Shown here one piece after another: positions 33,195 through 43,813 of a stretch of 64,000 nt of DNA. Where the stretch lies: contig NW_026942657.1 of NCBI RefSeq assembly GCF_024139115.2, forward strand, positions 62,001 to 126,000, read 5' to 3'. The notes under the pieces were generated by a model, which had not been told where the DNA came from, did not search any database, and saw only the letters and a list, made by a program, of their open reading frames with translations. Every line of letters begins with the position of its first letter. Position 1 is the stretch's first letter. The position numbers were made by a program, and so were the translations under genes. This DNA comes from Armigeres subalbatus. Taxonomy: Eukaryota; Arthropoda; Insecta; Diptera; Culicidae.

Positions 33195-34063
33195 AGGCAA
33201 TGATTTCTTTGAATGACCGCATCCGATCGTTAAACCACAAAGTAAGGGAACAATGCCGTCTTGAAGTGGACACGTTTGCTCGGTATAAAGAAAAGAAAGG
33301 GGGTAGTCTCTTCTATGAATTAACGCGTCTGCCCTGTATAAAGCAAAGGGAAATGATAAAGGCTCCCCCAAACCTAAGCGATTTCATCGCCGCGACGGCG
33401 ACAGCTAGTCGCCGCGATTCTATCGTTGGGTCGCTGCAGGCAATGTTCCATTCACGCTTCCATACCAACGGCGACAGAATCGCAGTCGCCAAGCGATAGA
33501 ATCGCGTCGCGATTGTCTCGTCGCGTGTGTTTGGGGGAACCTTAATTCCGGCTTTGAATGAATGCGTCTGCCCGGTATAAGGCGAAAGAAGTTGATAATG
33601 TCTGCTTTAAAAGAACGCGTCTGTCCGGTATAAGGCGAATGGATGGGTAATGCCTCCTTTAAATGGAAGCATCTGCCTTCTGCCTTCTTTAAAAGAATGC
33701 GTCTCCCTGGTATAAGGCGAAGGGAAGGGTAATGCTTTATTTAAATTGATGCGTCTGCCCGGCATAATGCGAAGGAAGGGGTAATGCCTTCTTCAAATGG
33801 TAGCGTCTGCCCATTGTAAGGTAAAAGGAGGAGATAAAGCGTTCTTAAAAAAACGCGTCTGCTCGACATAAAACGAATGGGGGGAAAACGCCTTCTTTGA
33901 ATGAATGCATCTGCCCGGCCCGGTATAAGGTGAAAGGACGCACATGCCAGGTATAAGTGGTGATGCTTCTATAAATGGATGCGTCTGCCTGGTATAATGC
34001 GAAGGGAGGTTATAATTCCATGTTCAAATGAATACGTTTTCTCGGTATAAGGCGAAAGGATTC
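33195..34063 (+). repeat. 52-bp minisatellite, about 15 units
   Basis: Consensus parts: GCGTCTGCCCGGTATAAGGC, GAAAGGAAGGGTAATGCCTT and CTTTAAATGAAT. The GCGTCTG landmark recurs at 33564, 33617, 33699 (after a 30-bp partial unit), 33751, 33803, 33855, 33907, 33981 and 34033, a step of 52-53 bp with one longer step of 74. Earlier units start at about 33218, 33272 and 33325. 52 is not a multiple of 3, so no peptide repeat is kept. Scattered units of the family reappear at 37290-37400 and 38811-38950. Confidence 0.9.
33360..33542. mobile_element. 183-bp MITE inserted in one minisatellite unit
   Basis: Ends AGGCTCCCCCAAAC and, inverted, AGGTTCCCCCAAAC; TAA on both sides (33357-33359 and 33543-33545), a PIF/Harbinger-type duplication. 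The interior is GC-rich with repeated GCGACGGCGA-like motifs. Removing it and one TAA restores the 53-bp step between flanking units. Confidence 0.85.
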
Positions 34064-34069
34064 CCAAAA

Positions 34070-36110
34070 AAAAATACATTAGTTGAACTAACATCAGTGT
34101 GATGATTTAATTCAGCGCTGTGTTGAATTATGTCTGTAGTATTTTTTATCACAACTTCTGTTCAAGCTTTGTTCACACAATTTTGGCGAAGTTATACAAC
34201 TATAACATCTCATTTTGAAAAACAACTTTATTAACTGATTCGTTAAACCTTTAATAAGCATTTTACTAAGCCTCAATTCAGCTACATGTGAATTCTTCGA
34301 AAATAATAACGCATAGAAGGTAACATCAGTAAGATCTCCAATGAACGTATTTTGAAGCAATTGCTATTTTCATATAATCATTTTAAAATTTACCTAAATC
34401 GGGTCTCGAACTGCTGACATTTGATCATCCGCCGGTAACGTTGCCATCCGCGCCATCCTTGATTTGTTAGATAGGGCTAACTGAACGCAGAACATAAATA
34501 ATCTTATTGCTGAATATGAATCATAATTTGACTCTTATAGCCTATTCAGATTACGCCATTGATGACATAATAATTGGCGTTTCAGGGTAAATACGCTTTA
34601 TGATGTCATTATTTACGTAATATTCCATACATTTTGCGCTGTCAAAAGATACCCGCTAAAAAGAGTCACAAAGAGTTTATTACGAACAATTATTACGAGA
34701 GAGCTTTCGTTCTAACTGGGATGCAGGGAGAAATTCAACAAAACAAAACTGACAAGCGTCACGCTCTCTTTGCCAGAGAGAAAATTCTCTCTGTTTTCAT
34801 TTCGTTTCGTAGTTGACAGTCATGCTCTTTCTGTCGCAGCAGGGTCGAATGCATGTTAGATGGAAATCTTCTGAGCGCTGAAGAATAACTCTGATTGTGA
34901 TGGTTTTGTGGAAAGCATTTTATATGATGAAAAATAATGATGATAATTATTTATTCTCCACTTATTCAACATGAATTGTTTAAAAACAGATGCTCTCTAG
35001 AATTAACATGAAGTATTTAACCTTAACCTAGATTTAATAGAACAAATCGAATAAATTTTCAAAGTTCAAGGGCCAATGCGGAAGACAATTTAAAACGTAG
35101 GAATGGTTGTAAAACGAATATATTTGATGAATAAACATGATTTCATAAATTGTTTCAATTCTGCTCCTTGAATGGCTTAATATACTTTGGATTTCAACAT
35201 TTTTCACGTGGGACATCTGTACGATTTGAATGGGATGTATATATAAAGTAGAATAACCTTAAATAAAACATGGATTGGTAATGCATTAATTCATCCAAAA
35301 TCCAGTTTAAATTATATCACATTCACACGATTCGATTTTGTTAGAAGCTGTATCATTGATTGTCGAGTAGAACGCAATGGTTCAGTTTCCATTTTTGAAA
35401 AAAAAAATTGCTGAGTTGCCCTTCATACATGGAGATACTGGTGGAAATACATTTTAGTTCGATAATACTTCTTGAAAATTGGTCCAATCGTCCTTTTTTT
35501 ATTTATTTGTGAGAATTCCAAAAACTATCTCAATTTTTCTATCAAATCTCCGTTCGATCATAGTACAGAATCAAAATACTTTTTAAACTTAAAAATAAAT
35601 TGAGGAATAGTCTGATTCCCCGAAGAACGGCGCACCCAACTAATGAATGTAGCTTCGCTCATTATCCTTAATGAGAGCTTCAAATATTCTTCGAAAATCC
35701 CTTTTCATATTTTTTTTTAAATATTTTTTTTTTCGTAGAAACTTTGTTCAGAAAAAAATGTTCGATTGTCGCCACACAAATGCTTGATTTCGCAAATTAA
35801 ATTTTAAAACTCTCCTTGAATTCAACCCTGCATTAGCGTGCAAATGAGGAAACATGGAAACGTCAAGATATATTATCTTGCTGCAGTCTGAACACCTCGT
35901 AATAATTGGATACCCTCTCACTTAACAAAGTCAAAGACGTTTAAAAACAGCTGATTTTATCGTCAATTGACAGTTCTTCTATGAAAGTGACAGCTTCGGA
36001 CTTGCAGGCCTGTTCAGCGGTTGTAAACAAGTGCATTCTCGGCAGTGTCACATGAAAAGGCCTATAGGCTATTATTCAATAAGTCGATCTGTCAAACTAC
36101 AGTTTGTTAA
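34070..36110. other. AT-rich region without recognisable genes
   Basis: On the minus strand, 34385-34450 contains a tRNA-like head (GGATGGCGCGGATGGCAACG, and GCAGTTCGAGACC as a possible B box), perhaps a SINE remnant. Nothing else is supportable; open frames are short and domain-free. Confidence 0.35.
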
Positions 36111-36114
36111 TAAC

Positions 36115-36347
36115 TCAAGACAAAATTTTCAAAACGACTTATCTACTTTTGTAAACAAAGATTCAAACGACGATTTGGCGAATCTGATAGCTCTCCCACG
36201 CAAACCAACACCATCAACACGTAGCGGAATCCTTCACCTACCTATTGGGGGTGTTGGTTTGCGTGGGAGAGCTATCAGATTCGTCAAATCGTCGTTTGAA
36301 TCTTTGTTTACAAAAGCAGATAAGTCGTTTTGAAAATTTTGTCTTGA
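36115..36347. repeat. Long palindrome with 98-bp arms
   Basis: Arms 36115-36212 and 36250-36347 are nearly perfect reverse complements (few mismatches, for example GGCGAATC against GACGAATC), with a 37-bp spacer. Outer ends TCAAGACAAAATTTTC. No convincing target duplication. Probably a foldback element; hairpin RNA would form if transcribed. Confidence 0.88.
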
Positions 36348-36349
36348 AC

Positions 36350-37285
36350 TGTACAAGATTTTTATTTCAACCATTGTTCAGCCAGTCATAACCATCGCAC
36401 ACTAGGAAAAATACGTAAAAATAATGTCGATAAACGATCAAATAAAATCCGTCCCCAATGCTATTTATGAATTTATGAAAATAAAATCAATGTATATTCG
36501 GCCTTCCTCAGAATCTCTTGATAATCGGTTGCGATATGATTGTCAAATGCTAAGATTATTCCAATTTCGCCGCAATAAAGATCAACATCCATGCGATAAT
36601 ATTGGGATTCCACACATCAAAGATTCAATAATTTCCCGATGTTATTCAACGGCGTTATGTCCGGCTTTTAGTAAATTTCGTTAGTTAGTAAAAAATTAGT
36701 TCAGCATGAATGCATGATTTTTTTTATTGCTCCAGCAGTTTTGTTCGTTATAATCTCCGACACTTTAATAAATCAGGAAAATAAAAAGCATGTCTTGAAA
36801 ATAAATCTTTATTTTCCTATGAATCAAATTTCCCAAATCTAGAATCCAGATTTTCTCTCAAACTGAAAAAGCATGTTTTTTATTCCTACTGTGCGGTAGA
36901 TCAGATAAATGTGAAATCCAATGGTTAAGAAGGACAAAGGTTAAGAAGGATGTCTAATGCCTGCTTATTAACTTACTATTCAAACTCAATTCGACCACCC
37001 TTTCAGAGCATCACATCATAGTCGAACAGAGAACTTTAAAAATCATTAGTTCAGTACATTGTTAAACTTCCCCAATGTGCTGAAATGTGATAAAACGAAA
37101 ACGTAAGTTCGACTTCAAATAAAAGGTATTAAACAAATAAATAGGCCATGTCGAATATTAGTTAGATTAAATGCTGAAATGAAATCTGTCTAGCAAATTA
37201 TTCAGCATCCATTTTATTCAGCTATGAAGATCACTAATAAACAATAATTTAACCTAGATGCTTATTTGTAGCTTGTCGTTGTTTG
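36350..37285. other. No gene supported
   Basis: A domain-free frame of 86 codons (36424-36684) lies here; codon use and context do not support it as a gene. The rest is AT-rich. Confidence 0.35.
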
Positions 37286-37290
37286 TTGGG

Positions 37291-37437
37291 TTATTCATTA
37301 ACAAAGTAAAGAGAGGAGATAATCCCTTCATTATTTCTGGCAGACGGACCAGGATTAAAGGATTTTTAAGGGGAAAATGTAATTCCGAAAATAAGCTATA
37401 CTACTATTCTGGGAGGCCTTCCTTAGTCACGGAAGAA
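37291..37437 (+). repeat. Direct repeat flanking the 51-bp array, left copy
   Basis: Matches 38831-38988 (AACAAAGTAAAGAGAGGAGA, CTTCATTATTTCTGGCAGAC, CTGGGAGGCCTTCCTTAGTC). The left copy lacks about 15 bp present in the right copy. Part of it looks like a diverged unit of the 52-bp minisatellite. Confidence 0.8.
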
Positions 37438-37439
37438 GC

Positions 37440-37690
37440 TGTGGGGTTTGAGTATATTACCATCAGCGTGTGATTGTACATTAACACTTGAGCGTGTCGA
37501 TCAGTGCGCAGCAAGCCATGACTCGCCCTCTTCTCGTCAGACCTCCGTGGCGTGTACACGCACCCACGGAGAGCTGCTGTCATAACAATTCGCTCCGGCC
37601 ATTTGGGGCTACACATTTTGGCGATCCTGCCAGGTTATTTGTTGGATCCTGATGCTGATTTCAAAAGGTGAGTTGAATTCAATTGGTAAT
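37440..37690. other. Possible LTR-retrotransposon remnant
   Basis: ACACATTTTGGCGATCCTGC at 37610-37630 resembles the junction of an LTR (ending CA) and a primer-binding site (TGGCG, complementary to a tRNA ending CGCCA). The preceding ~150 bp is GC-richer. No gag or pol is nearby. Confidence 0.3.
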
Positions 37691-37749
37691 GTGCTAATGT
37701 GTTAAAACATCTGACGATTAAAAAAAACACAAGGCAATGGGTTTGTATT

Positions 37750-38515
37750 ACTACAAAGCGCGTCTGGAAGAACGCTGCAAAATGGATTGTGGTTTGGAAA
37801 ATCACAAAGCGCGTCTGGAAGACCGCTGGAAATGGATTGTGGTTTGAAAAATCACAAAGCGCGTCTGGAAGACCGCTGGAAAATGGATTGTGGTTTGGAA
37901 AATCACAAAGCGTGTCTGGAAGACCGCTGGAAATGGATTGTGGTTTGGAAAATCACAAAGCGCGTCTGGAAGACCGCTGGAAAATGGATTGTGGTTTGGA
38001 AAATCACAAAGCGTGTCTGGAAGACCGCTGGAAAATGGATTGTGGTTTGTAAAATCACAAAGCGTGTCTGGAAGACCGCTGGAAATTGGATTGTGGTTTG
38101 GAAAATCACAAAGCGTGTCTGGAAGACAGCTGGAAAATGGATTGTGGTTTGAAAAATCACAAAGCGTGTCTGGAAGACCGCTGGAAATTGGATTGTGGTT
38201 TGGAAAATCACAAAGCGTGTCTGGAAGACCGCTGGAAAATGGATTGTGGTTTGGAAAATCACAAAGCGCGTCTGGAAGACCGCTGGAAAATGGATTGTGG
38301 TTGGGAAAATCACAAAGCGCGTCTGGAAGACCGCTGGAAAACGGATTGTGATTTGGAAAATCACAAAGCGCGTCTGGAAGACCGCTGGAAAAAGGATTGT
38401 GGTTTGGAAAATCACAAAGCGTGTCTGGAAGACCGCTGGAAAATGGATTGTGGTTTGGAAAATCACAAAGCATGGGAGACCGCTGGTTTGTGGTTTGAAA
38501 TACCACATGGCGTGT
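37750..38515 (+). repeat. 51-bp minisatellite, about 15 units
   Basis: Unit parts: ATGGATTGTGGTTTGGAAAA, TCACAAAGCGCGTCTGGAAG and ACCGCTGGAAA. The ATCACAAAGC landmark recurs at 37801, 37851, 37902, 37952, 38003, 38054, 38105, 38156, 38207, 38258, 38309, 38360, 38411 and 38462: mostly 51 bp, twice 50 bp. Because 51 is 17 codons, several frames on both strands stay open and give 17-residue peptide repeats (for example CDFPNHNPFSSGLPDTL on minus). These are most likely not genes. Confidence 0.95.
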
Positions 38516-38589
38516 CTGGGAGACTGCCGAAAATTTTTTGACAATCTAGAAAATCCCAAGGAAACATTTATTTTGGTTAAAATAAATTT

Positions 38590-38745
38590 CTCGCTTAACT
38601 TTTCAAAAGGTCCTAAGTAACATTTTTTTCATGATTTAATTTGAACACTGCAATCAATAGCTTTCATGTTGTTCTGTTGATTGCGCTATTCAAATTAATT
38701 CATGAAAAAAATGTTACTTTGGACCTTTTGAAAAGTTAAGCGAGA
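38590..38745. mobile_element. Palindromic MITE
   Basis: TCTCGCTTAACTTTTCAAAA starts each strand; arms of about 60 bp run to AATTAATTTGAA around a central AT-rich hairpin (ATCAATAGCTTTCATG). A single arm is found at 13095-13152. Confidence 0.82.
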
Positions 38746-38830
38746 TTTAGTTTGAAATGTATAACTTATCTTTAGTGTACATGAGACTACCAGTTAAGCT
38801 AGTTCTAGTTCTCGGTATAAGGCGAAAGGA

Positions 38831-38988
38831 TTATTCATTTAAAACGTCTATCCATAACAAAGTAAAGAGAGGAGATAATCCCTTCATTATTTCTGGCAGA
38901 CGGTCCAGGATCAAAGGATTTTTAAGGGGAAAATGTAATTTCGAAAATTAGCTCTACATATTCTGGGAGGCCTTCCTTAGTCACGGAA
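38831..38988 (+). repeat. Direct repeat flanking the 51-bp array, right copy
   Basis: Second copy of 37291-37437, preceded by a recognisable 52-bp-family unit (CTCGGTATAAGGCGAAAGGA). Confidence 0.8.
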
Positions 38989-39129
38989 GATGCGTGGCTG
39001 CCAAGCAAGACTCAGCATAGTCTAGGAGGCTAAGTTCAACAGTCTAGGCAATTTATCGATAAAAATGCTTTTTGCACTAGAATCAACAATCACGGTTATA
39101 GATTTAAATTCAGTTAGGGTAATAATAAA

Positions 39130-39526
39130 AACCCAGATTAATCCACCTAGCGTTGGTGGTGCCTTTCTCGCATTTAGTTAAGACACCAACCTTATATGGG
39201 GCTTATTATGGTCCGATGTACCATTTTCTCCATAACTTTTAAACGCAATGACCGATCGTTATCAAATTCAATAGTAATCAACAAGGCTTTGTCCCCTGTC
39301 GAATAAAACTTGTCGGTTAAGGATTACTATACGAAAAGTTGTCTAATGTTTTTTATAGCTTTTGTGCACACACATACACACGGACAGACAGACATGTGCT
39401 CAGCTTGCCGAGCTGAGTCGATTGGTATATAACACTATGGGTCTCAGAGGCTTCCATAAAAAGTTCGTTTTCGGAGTGAAATGATAGCCTTTCGGTACTA
39501 CTTCGTTGTACGAGAAAGGCAAAAAG
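39130..39526. mobile_element. Interspersed element with CCTTTCTCG ends, copy 1
   Basis: Begins CCCAGATTAATCCACCTAGC and ends TGTACGAGAAAGGC inside A-runs. GCCTTTCTCG occurs near the left end and its complement at the right end. A second, longer copy is at 56517-57238. No coding capacity. The family is abundant in Aedes by recollection; class not settled. Confidence 0.72.
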
Positions 39527-39529
39527 AAA

Positions 39530-40765
39530 TTGAAGAAGAGAAATCGATCAATACAGTTACGGAAGAAAAGGGAAGGGGAAAAGGAAGAAAAATATTCTTT
39601 TCCATAATATTTGTAGAGATGCAGAGTAAAGCACGCTTGCGTTCGTCCGCTAATGATCGTTGAAACCATTGAGTTACAGAAACTTTCACAGTGATAATGA
39701 TTCATAATTCCTAGTCAGCCATTTAGTTGAATCATGATGAAAATCTTAATAAGTTTGCTCAATCACGGAGTGTCAACCATAGGTATGTGCTTAGTGATAA
39801 CTTTAAGCTACGCTAAGCCAATTGTAAGTTTAAAACCATATTTTTATAATTACAAATTATTCACATTCAACTGACGTAATTCGTGGAATGCGGCAGCAAT
39901 AAATACACCCAATAGATGGGTACATTTCCAATTTTCATCATTCACCATCACAGTACATATGATTTGCAGTCACTATAGATATGTAGAGATGTGCATTGGT
40001 ACGAACGTGTTTCAGTTTATATCCTAATGACCGACTGTTTTTTCGGCTTCGTTGGGTGTTTGCCAACTATTTCGACTCAATTAATATTTCGGATGCGGTG
40101 CGGAAGATCCACGAACGGATCCAGCAGCCGGCAGCTGTCTATTGAAGAATTACGACTTCCATCACATCAAGTTCGCCACATAATTTAATATTCAGCGCAA
40201 ATGTAGTAATCACCGAGTAGGTCTAGGTACCAACGTAAACGGGGAGGTTTTTCAGAATGGTTATATTTTTGGCTCGAACGAGTTGCAAGCGCATCGGATG
40301 GGAAGCAAGCGTCAGTAGCTTTGTGGTGCCGAAAGTGAGACGAGAAATGGCTCGCTTACAATGACGTTTTGATACCGAAAGTGATACGGCATCTTGTTTG
40401 AATGACGATTGTTTATATAGTGGGTTTTTTTTTGAATCCTTGCCAACAAGAAACAGGAAATACCGGTCGTTGTAAAATTCAGTTTGGAAATTGGGAAATT
40501 ACGTTGGAAAAACCAAGCAATGCATAATGTACGATGTGGTGTTGAAAAAAACAAAAAAACTTGCGACTTGATCAAGATCAAGGAAGGCAGGAATGAATCA
40601 CATTTGAGTTTCTTTTCAGCAAAACCATATCTTTAAATCACTCACAAAAAGTTTTTTCTTTTCTTTTGCTCGCAGTTTTTACTTGCTACAATATTGCGTT
40701 TTCTTAAATAATGAAGCGGGTTATTATAGAAATTATTTTAAGCTAGTTGACTTGGAGTTGCCTCC
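39530..40765. other. Upstream of gene B, no exon recognised
   Basis: Gene B needs a phase-0 first exon upstream of 41378. I did not find a convincing ATG followed by a phase-0 donor here. Confidence 0.35.
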
Positions 40766-40768
40766 ACC

Positions 40769-40893
40769 CAGTGGCGTAGCCATCCACCATAAACAAAATT
40801 TTTAGAAGTTTTTTTTCTCTCTCAAATTGAAAAAAAAAAAGGTTCAGAAACCGCTTCCCCCCCCCCCAGATCAATTTTCTGGCTACGCCACTG
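40769..40893. mobile_element. hAT-type MITE, 125 bp
   Basis: Ends CAGTGGCGTAGCCA and, inverted, CAGTGGCGTAGCCAG; the flanks CCTCCACC and CCCCCACC are an 8-bp duplication with one mismatch. Contains a poly(C) tract at 40856-40867. Confidence 0.82.
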
Positions 40894-41377
40894 CCCCCAC
40901 CAATTAACGACGACAGACTTTTATTTTGTTTAACGAAACTGCCCAACAACTTGTTTTGAATTGTTCCCATATAAGGTCTATTTATGCGACAAATTAAGAG
41001 TAGACAACTACTAATTTACTACGCACTTCCAAAATGCTCGACCAAACGGTCTACAATAACGCGTTTTCTCATTTTCGATTACAGATTTAATTTAATAGTG
41101 TCGAGTAATGACGCCAATTAATCAACGCAAATAGAAATAACTCACGACCGTAATCATCAACTGCACACTAATCTCTTTGTCGTTCTCGGCGGCACCGGCT
41201 TCAAGCGGCACTACGGAGAGAAGTTCATTCACTCGTGCTGCGCCTCTTTATAAGCTAAGCCACCCGCTAACACACCAAACGATCACGCTATGTTGTCAAC
41301 CCCATTTACAAGCTGTGTGATTTAAAGTCCACCTCATTCTAACAGTGCTGCGTGTTTTTTCAACGGGTTTCTTCTAG

Positions 41378-43386
41378 CAAGCCAATGGCATTACCATCAC
41401 GGTGGCAATACCGAACGTTCCGAATCGGGAAAAATGGGGCAAAGGGGTGGAATTCATGCTGTCCTGCATTGCCTACTCGGTGGGGTTTGGGAACATCTGG
41501 AAGTTTCCCTACACGGCACTGGAGAATGGAGGAGGTGCCTTCCTGATCCCGTACCTGATAGTACTGTTCCTGATTGGGCGGCCCATCTATTATCTGGAGA
41601 TGGTGATGGGACAGTTCTGTAGTCGAGGTTGCGTGAAGATCTACGACATGGCACCGGTTATGCGAGGTTTGTTAGAATATATAAAAAATCAGCATGATAT
41701 CTACTACGGGTGAAATACATTTTCAGGCGTTGGCGTAGGTCAATCGTTGGCGATGTTCGTGGTGATGACCTACTATACTCCGGTACTGGCAATTACGCTC
41801 TACTATTTGATTGCATCGTTTAGCAGCGAGCTCCCATGGAGTCGATGTGATCCTTCGTGGAGTCGGTGTATCGATTCAATATCTCGGGAGCTACAAGATT
41901 CCAATGGATCACAGCACATGAACGTTTCGGCAGAGTTGTTCTTCACGTGAGTCTGTTACAAAACTCGTCAAAATAATCATCTGCTTATCTGATTTCCTAT
42001 TTGTAGGAAAACCGTCATGCACCGAGCACCACTGGCACAAGGTCTTGGCATACCGGACATGGACCTAACGCTGTGTCTTCTAGCCTCCTGGCTAGTGGTG
42101 GTCGTCATCCTGATCAAGGGCATTCGAAGCACCGGAAAGTGTGCTTATTTTCTGGCCATTTTTCCATATGTTATAATTTTGATTCTATTCGTTCACTCGT
42201 GCACGCTGGAAGGTGCTGGCAAAGGAATAAAGTTTTTCCTAACTCCCGATTGGAAACAGCTGTTTGAACCTCGCGTTTGGATGGAAGCCGTTACGCAGTG
42301 TTTCTTCTCCCTGTCTATCTGCTTTGGTGGAATCATTGCGTACTCGTCATTTAACAACTTCACTAACAATGTCTATCGGTAAGCTTAATCAGAATAGTAT
42401 AAAATAAAACAAACAAGAATAACCGCAATCCCCACCCACAGGGACGCCATGATCATCTCCTGGTTGGATACGTTCACCTCGATCATCGTGGGGTGCATCG
42501 TGTTCGGAGTGCTCGGAAACCTGGCGCACGTCACCAACAAGGAAAACATTCAGGACGTGGTCCGGCAGGGCCCGGGCTTGACCTTCATGGCCTATCCGGA
42601 CGCCATCTCCAAGTTTGAGTACTTTCCGCAGCTGTTTTCGGTGCTATTCTTCCTGATGCTATTCATAGTCGGCATCGGGAGTAACCTGGGCGTGGTCACC
42701 AGCATCATAACGGCTATCCGAGATCGCTGTCCAACGCTGGAGAACTGGAAGGTTGCAAGCGTGGTGTGCGTGGTGGGATTCAGTTTGAGCACGATCTACA
42801 TGGCACCCGGAGGACTGGATCTGTTGGATGTGTTTGATAATTATGGTGCCAAGTACGTCACGTTGACGTTCGCCTTGTTTGAGCTGATTACGTTTGGGTG
42901 GATCTACGGAGTGGACCGAATATGTCGAGACATTCAGTTCATGTTGAACATCGAAACAAGCAAATTTTGGAGGATTTGTTGGGGTTTTCTGACTCCTTTG
43001 GTTGTGGCAGTTATTTTAATTGGTTGTCTTGTTGATCACAAACCGGTCGACGTTCCTGATGAATACAACCGTAGGTTTAACATTTTAGTCATACTTACTA
43101 TTTAAACTAATATTTTTTTCTTTCAATCCTAGTCGTCGGCTGGTGTGTATACATACTTGCGGTGATTCAGTTGCCGCTTTGGGCCATCTTCGCTGTCGTT
43201 TCTCAGAAGCAATCTGGATTGGTCAATAAGATAAGAAACGCCTTTAAACCAACCAAATCGTGGGGACCTGAGAATTATCATACAAGGGAGTTGTACAATT
43301 TGTCCTTGGAAAAACTGGGCGCATCGTCAGACAGGAATAAGGAATCGAATGTGTTGAAATTTATTTATCGCAGAGTTTTAAAATAG
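41378..43386 (+). CDS. SLC6 sodium-coupled nutrient amino acid transporter, gene B
   Basis: Membrane symporter of the NAT group. Coding exons 41378-41666, 41727-41946, 42007-42378, 42442-43070 and 43133-43386; all junctions GT-AG and in frame; 1764 nt, 587 residues plus stop. The first exon seen encodes [20 protein letters not shown], then TM1 ([18 protein letters not shown]) and TM2. Note WKFPY where paralogs A and C have WRFPY. The loop before FFT has NGS and NVS sequons. TM6 to TM8 region: ITQ-type [20 protein letters not shown] and [17 protein letters not shown]. It has a unique intron after MRG and lacks the intron before GG in the APGGLDLLD segment that A and C carry. The start codon lies in an unseen upstream exon. 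Same strand as gene C just downstream. Confidence 0.93.
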
Positions 43387-43444
43387 CATTAAGACATTTT
43401 ATTATATAAGCTTTTTTATCGTTTAAGACATAAAATTGTTTGTA

Positions 43445-43450
43445 AATAAA
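43445..43450 (+). promoter_or_regulatory. Poly(A) signal of gene B
   Basis: AATAAA 59 nt after the gene B stop codon. Confidence 0.65.
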
Positions 43451-43717
43451 TCTTGTGAATCCCATCTCGAGTGAATCGTTAGTTGTTTTGAAGAAGCATC
43501 ATAAAAGCGTGACGCTTTCTACTTGATAATGATGTGTATCTAGCGATATGCCGGACACTTAGAGTCAATTGTCATATCCAGACTTCTGATGAGACAACGA
43601 GGTGCATCAATGACGAACTGCAGTTATCGCTCAACTTTCCTCGGTATAGCACGCTTTCATTTGATCGTCCGAACGAAAATTTTTCTAGTGGAGTGCATAG
43701 ATTTTGTGGTTAATCAA

Positions 43718-43813
43718 ATGAGTGAAATGGTCTCGGGAACGGTTCAGGAAGTTTCGATTAGGACTACCGTGCAACAAAACGTTCCCGATCCTTTGAAAAC
43801 TAATCAAGAAAAG
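43718..43813 (+). CDS. Candidate first coding exon of transporter gene C
   Basis: The ATG at 43718 opens 32 codons (MSEMVSGTVQEVSIRTTVQQ followed by a short polar stretch ending TNQEK) and meets a donor AAG|GTGAAC at 43814 in phase 0. The next NAT exon, 52820 onward, also starts in phase 0 (NVESLDG). A short, polar, cytoplasmic N-terminus before the first membrane segment is what NAT proteins have. The frame is open upstream to 43589, but the ATG at 43718 gives the more typical N-terminus. If right, intron 1 of gene C is 9.0 kb and holds all the elements from 43814 to 52819. It could instead be an unrelated open frame. Confidence 0.6.

Noticed and set aside
33195..34063. CRISPR array
   Set aside because: Tandem units without unique spacers in an insect genome; it is a minisatellite.
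34385..34450. Minus-strand tRNA gene
   Set aside because: It has a tRNA-like head but no proper cloverleaf; a SINE remnant at best.
37802..38559. Minus-strand frames of 234 and 218 codons
   Set aside because: Entirely made of the 51-bp minisatellite; open in several frames because the unit is a multiple of 3 without stops.
37291..38988. LTR retrotransposon bounded by the ~150-bp direct repeats
   Set aside because: Repeats lack TG..CA ends, there is no gag or pol between them, and the interior is a minisatellite. The primer-site-like motif at 37617 lies inside, not next to a repeat end.
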